Shown piece by piece: positions 6,905-8,038 of a stretch of DNA of 8,038 nucleotides. A model generated the notes under the pieces. It worked only from the letters and a program-made list of their open reading frames with translations, searched no databases and was not told the origin of the DNA. Made by a program: the position numbers and the translations under genes. This stretch comes from PVC group bacterium (GTDB lineage: Bacteria > Verrucomicrobiota > Kiritimatiellia > SS1-B-03-39 > UBA6053), in contig PXAS01000416.1 in assembly GCA_003565815.1 (NCBI GenBank), positions 1 through 8,038 on the forward strand. The letters run 5' to 3'. Each line of letters starts with the position of its first letter. The first letter of the stretch is position 1.

Positions 6905-7366
6905 TCAATAACTGTACACGCCCCGGTTCAAGGCGTCCCGGATGGAGGAGATGATTTTGTTGCTGCGAATGGTGGCTGCGGAATACCCGTCCACCTCCGT
7001 TTGCACAATGTTCTCCGGGTGGTGGAGTTCGCCCAAATATTCCAAGAGTGGCTTGCCGACAAGATACTGAAGGGCATCGTGGTATTGTTGGACCACGGAC
7101 TTTTGGGGTTCATCCTCAACACCAAGGTAGTACGCGGGATCCGCGCCAACCAAATGACGGAAAGACGCTTCGGTGACGATGCCGTTTTCAAGTGTGAACT
7201 CAAGGTTCACCTGGATGCTCCCCTCATCCATGAACCCGCCGCGGTACGTACCGTTTTCGGGCAAAACTTGGGAAACACTGCCGTAGTCCGCGCAGGAAGC
7301 AAGGAAGAGGATGATGGAAGCGGCGAATAAGAATGGTAAGGATTTGAATAACTTCATCATGATCAT
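6905..7366 (-). CDS. Small lipoprotein with FMN_bind-like C-terminal domain
   Basis: This 153-residue protein begins with a lipoprotein signal peptide: Lys residues, a hydrophobic stretch (10-21), then the lipobox LASC with Cys25 as the predicted lipidated residue. It is therefore probably anchored at the membrane, facing the periplasm. GTYRGGF (39-45), the following strand-rich segment, and VDGYSAATIRSNKIISSIRDAL (125-146) resemble FMN_bind domains, as in RnfG/NqrC, whose D-x-x-SGAT motif is modified with FMN on the Thr. Here the Gly is Ala (SAAT, Thr132), so covalent flavinylation is uncertain. No ApbE flavin transferase gene is in the window. Starts at Met1, Met3 or Met4 are all possible: an AGG lies eight nucleotides before Met1, but a good promoter overlaps that region and would favour Met3/Met4. 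Confidence 0.75.
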   Translation of the reverse strand: MIMMKLFKSLPFLFAASIILFLASCADYGSVSQVLPENGTYRGGFMDEGSIQVNLEFTLENGIVTEASFRHLVGADPAYYLGVEDEPQKSVVQQYHDALQYLVGKPLLEYLGELHHPENIVQTEVDGYSAATIRSNKIISSIRDALNRGVYSY

Positions 7367-7394
7367 ATCATAGGCCTGAATGGCATCAGGTCAA
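7367..7394 (-). promoter_or_regulatory. Sigma70-like promoter of the lipoprotein gene with palindrome in the spacer
   Basis: Read on the minus strand, TTGACC (7394-7389) is followed after 16 nt by TATGAT (7372-7367); each hexamer matches five of six consensus bases. The expected RNA start, about seven nucleotides on, falls near position 7360, on the Met3 ATG. The transcript would then have almost no leader. The spacer holds the palindrome CCTGA-6 nt-TCAGG (7375-7390), placed where a repressor could bind. Confidence 0.5.
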
Positions 7395-7413
7395 ATAAAA
7401 AAGGGGCATGCTG

Positions 7414-7422
7414 GGTGGGAAT
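7414..7422. repeat. Left copy of putative 9-bp target-site duplication
   Basis: GGTGGGAAT directly abuts the left terminal inverted repeat. It matches GGAGGGAAT, which directly abuts the right terminus, at eight of nine positions. This is the spacing expected of a target duplication made at insertion, with one later substitution. Confidence 0.55.
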
Positions 7423-7441
7423 TACGGCTGATTTTTTGAGA
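7423..7441 (+). repeat. Left 19-bp terminal inverted repeat
   Basis: It is an exact inverted match to 7785-7803. A small hairpin, AAGACC-7 nt-GGTCTT (7451-7469), follows just inside the terminus. Confidence 0.85.
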
Positions 7442-7569
7442 GTTGAAAAAAAGACCGGCGCAAGGTCTTCCGTATAAAACCGCCATAAAACCCCGCTGAT
7501 CCCTACGGGGGCACGCTAATGGACTGAGTGCTGTGAAATCGGAAATTCAAAAATAGAAGTAAAGGTGAT

Positions 7570-7707
7570 CCCTGCGGATGCTTCGCCGGACTGCGGATCA
7601 TCGTCGGAATCCCAGAAGAAACGACAAATGATTCGCGGGACGGCATCGCCATTCGCAGGATTCTCTTCCCCAAAAACAATCCGCAGGACGGCGAAGCATC
7701 CGCAGGG
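7570..7707. repeat. Internal inverted repeat, 29-bp arms, 80-bp spacer
   Basis: Arm 7570-7598 pairs with 7679-7707 with two mismatches. The arms share a core like CGGCGAAGCATCCGCAGG. The spacer and the downstream segment hold degenerate variants of the same words (GCGGGACGGC, CGCAGGATTC, GCGGGACCCC), so this part looks built from a REP-like motif used many times. Confidence 0.8.
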
Positions 7708-7784
7708 TAAAAAAACTTCGCATCATCCTCCACATTCGCGGGACCCCGCGGAGATCAGCGGGTTGACAACTCCGATTACCATCT

Positions 7785-7803
7785 TCTCAAAAAATCAGCC
7801 GTA
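7785..7803 (-). repeat. Right 19-bp terminal inverted repeat
   Basis: It is the exact reverse complement of 7423-7441. GGAGGGAAT follows at once and is the putative duplicated target. Confidence 0.85.
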
Positions 7804-7812
7804 GGAGGGAAT
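7804..7812. repeat. Right copy of putative 9-bp target-site duplication
   Basis: GGAGGGAAT matches the left flank GGTGGGAAT at eight of nine positions and abuts the right terminus. Confidence 0.55.
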
Positions 7813-7925
7813 GCCGAAGTCGCACGCGGGCTTTGAAGACGAGAGTGTCTTCACGGAACAATGCAACAGCACTTTAAAAGATAATGGAAGGGCAGCGCCT
7901 GGATCAGGGGGGAATCTGAATCTCT
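7813..7925. other. Intergenic stretch without a gene
   Basis: The only structure seen is a perfect 7-bp hairpin, TGAAGAC-6 nt-GTCTTCA (7834-7853). It has no T-tract on either strand, so it is a poor candidate for terminating the minus-strand gene that ends at 7926. No promoter, RNA gene or coding region was recognised. Confidence 0.5.
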
Positions 7926-8038
7926 TTAAAATTCGTGCATGTCCCCAATCAACTGATCGGTGACTTGTTCTTCGTGGAAGCCGAGGGCGCGTGTGCGCAT
8001 GGCGGTGGCGAGGGCGGTGTCCCACTCGGCCTCCACGG
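7926..8038 (-). CDS. C-terminal end of an unidentified protein (partial, cut by window edge)
   Basis: The last 36 codons and TAA stop of a minus-strand gene are visible. The peptide runs VEAEWDTALATAMRTRALG, then FHEEQVTDQLIGDMHEF. Its amino-acid make-up is that of a real soluble protein: charged, helical, and GC-rich at third positions, ending in an acidic amphipathic helix. The LGFHEEQVTDQL pattern recalls the C-terminal helices of YtrA-type GntR regulators, but 36 residues are too few to assign a family. The overlapping frame that stays open to 7795 is Arg/His/Pro-rich and is taken to be its shadow. Confidence 0.6.
   Translation of the reverse strand, partial: VEAEWDTALATAMRTRALGFHEEQVTDQLIGDMHEF

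Larger units (their letters stand above)
7423..7803. mobile_element. MITE-like non-autonomous element, 381 bp, no transposase
   Basis: The ends are perfect 19-bp terminal inverted repeats: TACGGCTGATTTTTTGAGA at 7423-7441 and its exact reverse complement at 7785-7803. Inside are two more inverted pairs in the same nested order: 7492-7510 with 7744-7762 (16 of 19 pairs) and 7570-7598 with 7679-7707 (27 of 29). The single strand could therefore fold into one long interrupted hairpin. A 9-bp imperfect direct repeat flanks it. No credible ORF is present; the frames that stay open across it are low-complexity and Arg/Pro/Ser-rich. Size, termini and flanking duplication fit a miniature inverted-repeat transposable element moved in trans by a transposase elsewhere in the genome. 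The transposase family cannot be named from these termini. Confidence 0.7.

Noticed and set aside
7503..7804. Short open frames on both strands inside the inverted-repeat element
   Set aside because: They follow the repeated words, are Arg/Pro/Ser-rich, and have no start signals; they are judged non-coding.
7834..7853. Intrinsic terminator for the partial minus-strand gene
   Set aside because: The 7-bp stem is AT-mixed and no T-tract follows on either strand.
7795..8025. Minus-strand 76-codon frame rich in Arg, His and Pro
   Set aside because: The alternative frame ending at 7926 gives a far more protein-like peptide through the window edge; this one runs on into intergenic sequence and the right end of the element.

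Overview
The window reads as one accessory or metabolic locus of a moderately GC-rich, Gram-negative-type bacterium. The signs are a lipoprotein with a lipobox, Shine-Dalgarno-led starts and ATGA-coupled operons. The phylum cannot be fixed from the sequence. Several families here (DUF3891, the archaeal-style amidohydrolase and phosphoribosyltransferase) are scattered across Verrucomicrobiota, Planctomycetota, Bacteroidota and others, so any lineage call would be a guess.

Layout. Positions 1-133 are the end of a 40-bp tandem repeat array that continues off the left edge. A purine-type phosphoribosyltransferase gene (208-780) is on the minus strand, divergent from a tightly packed plus-strand operon (908-4518): COG0402-type amidohydrolase, divergent creatininase-fold protein, canonical creatininase-family amidohydrolase, and SLC10A7/YfeH-type transporter. 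The last two junctions of this operon are 4-nt ATGA overlaps, and the first is an 8-nt overlap. A minus-strand operon runs toward it (6742-4463): acetamidase/formamidase-family amidase, DUF3891 protein, RidA-family protein. The two operons collide tail to tail with a 56-bp overlap of coding sequence. A small lipoprotein with an FMN_bind-like C-terminus follows (6905-7366, minus), then about 560 bp without a gene, then the last 36 codons of a minus-strand gene cut by the window edge.

How the genes may work together. Three unrelated amide/C-N hydrolase folds (amidohydrolase, creatininase family, FmdA/AmdA family), a RidA protein that usually clears reactive enamine/imine intermediates, a DUF3891 protein with an HD-like His/Asp pattern, and an organic-anion-type transporter form a plausible pathway. 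It could import a small nitrogenous compound, perhaps a cyclic amide, and break it down to ammonia and a carboxylate. The substrate is not visible in the sequence; the pathway is an inference from gene content and coupling.

The most unusual items are: (1) the creatininase pair, in which the upstream member has lost two of the canonical Glu ligands (both apparently replaced by Cys) and is translationally coupled to an intact member; (2) a 381-bp ORF-less element at 7423-7803 with perfect 19-bp terminal inverted repeats, two nested inverted-repeat pairs and a 9-bp near-perfect flanking duplication, which looks like a MITE; (3) a terminator-like hairpin in the leader of the plus-strand operon that could be an attenuator; (4) the 40-bp hairpin-forming tandem repeats.
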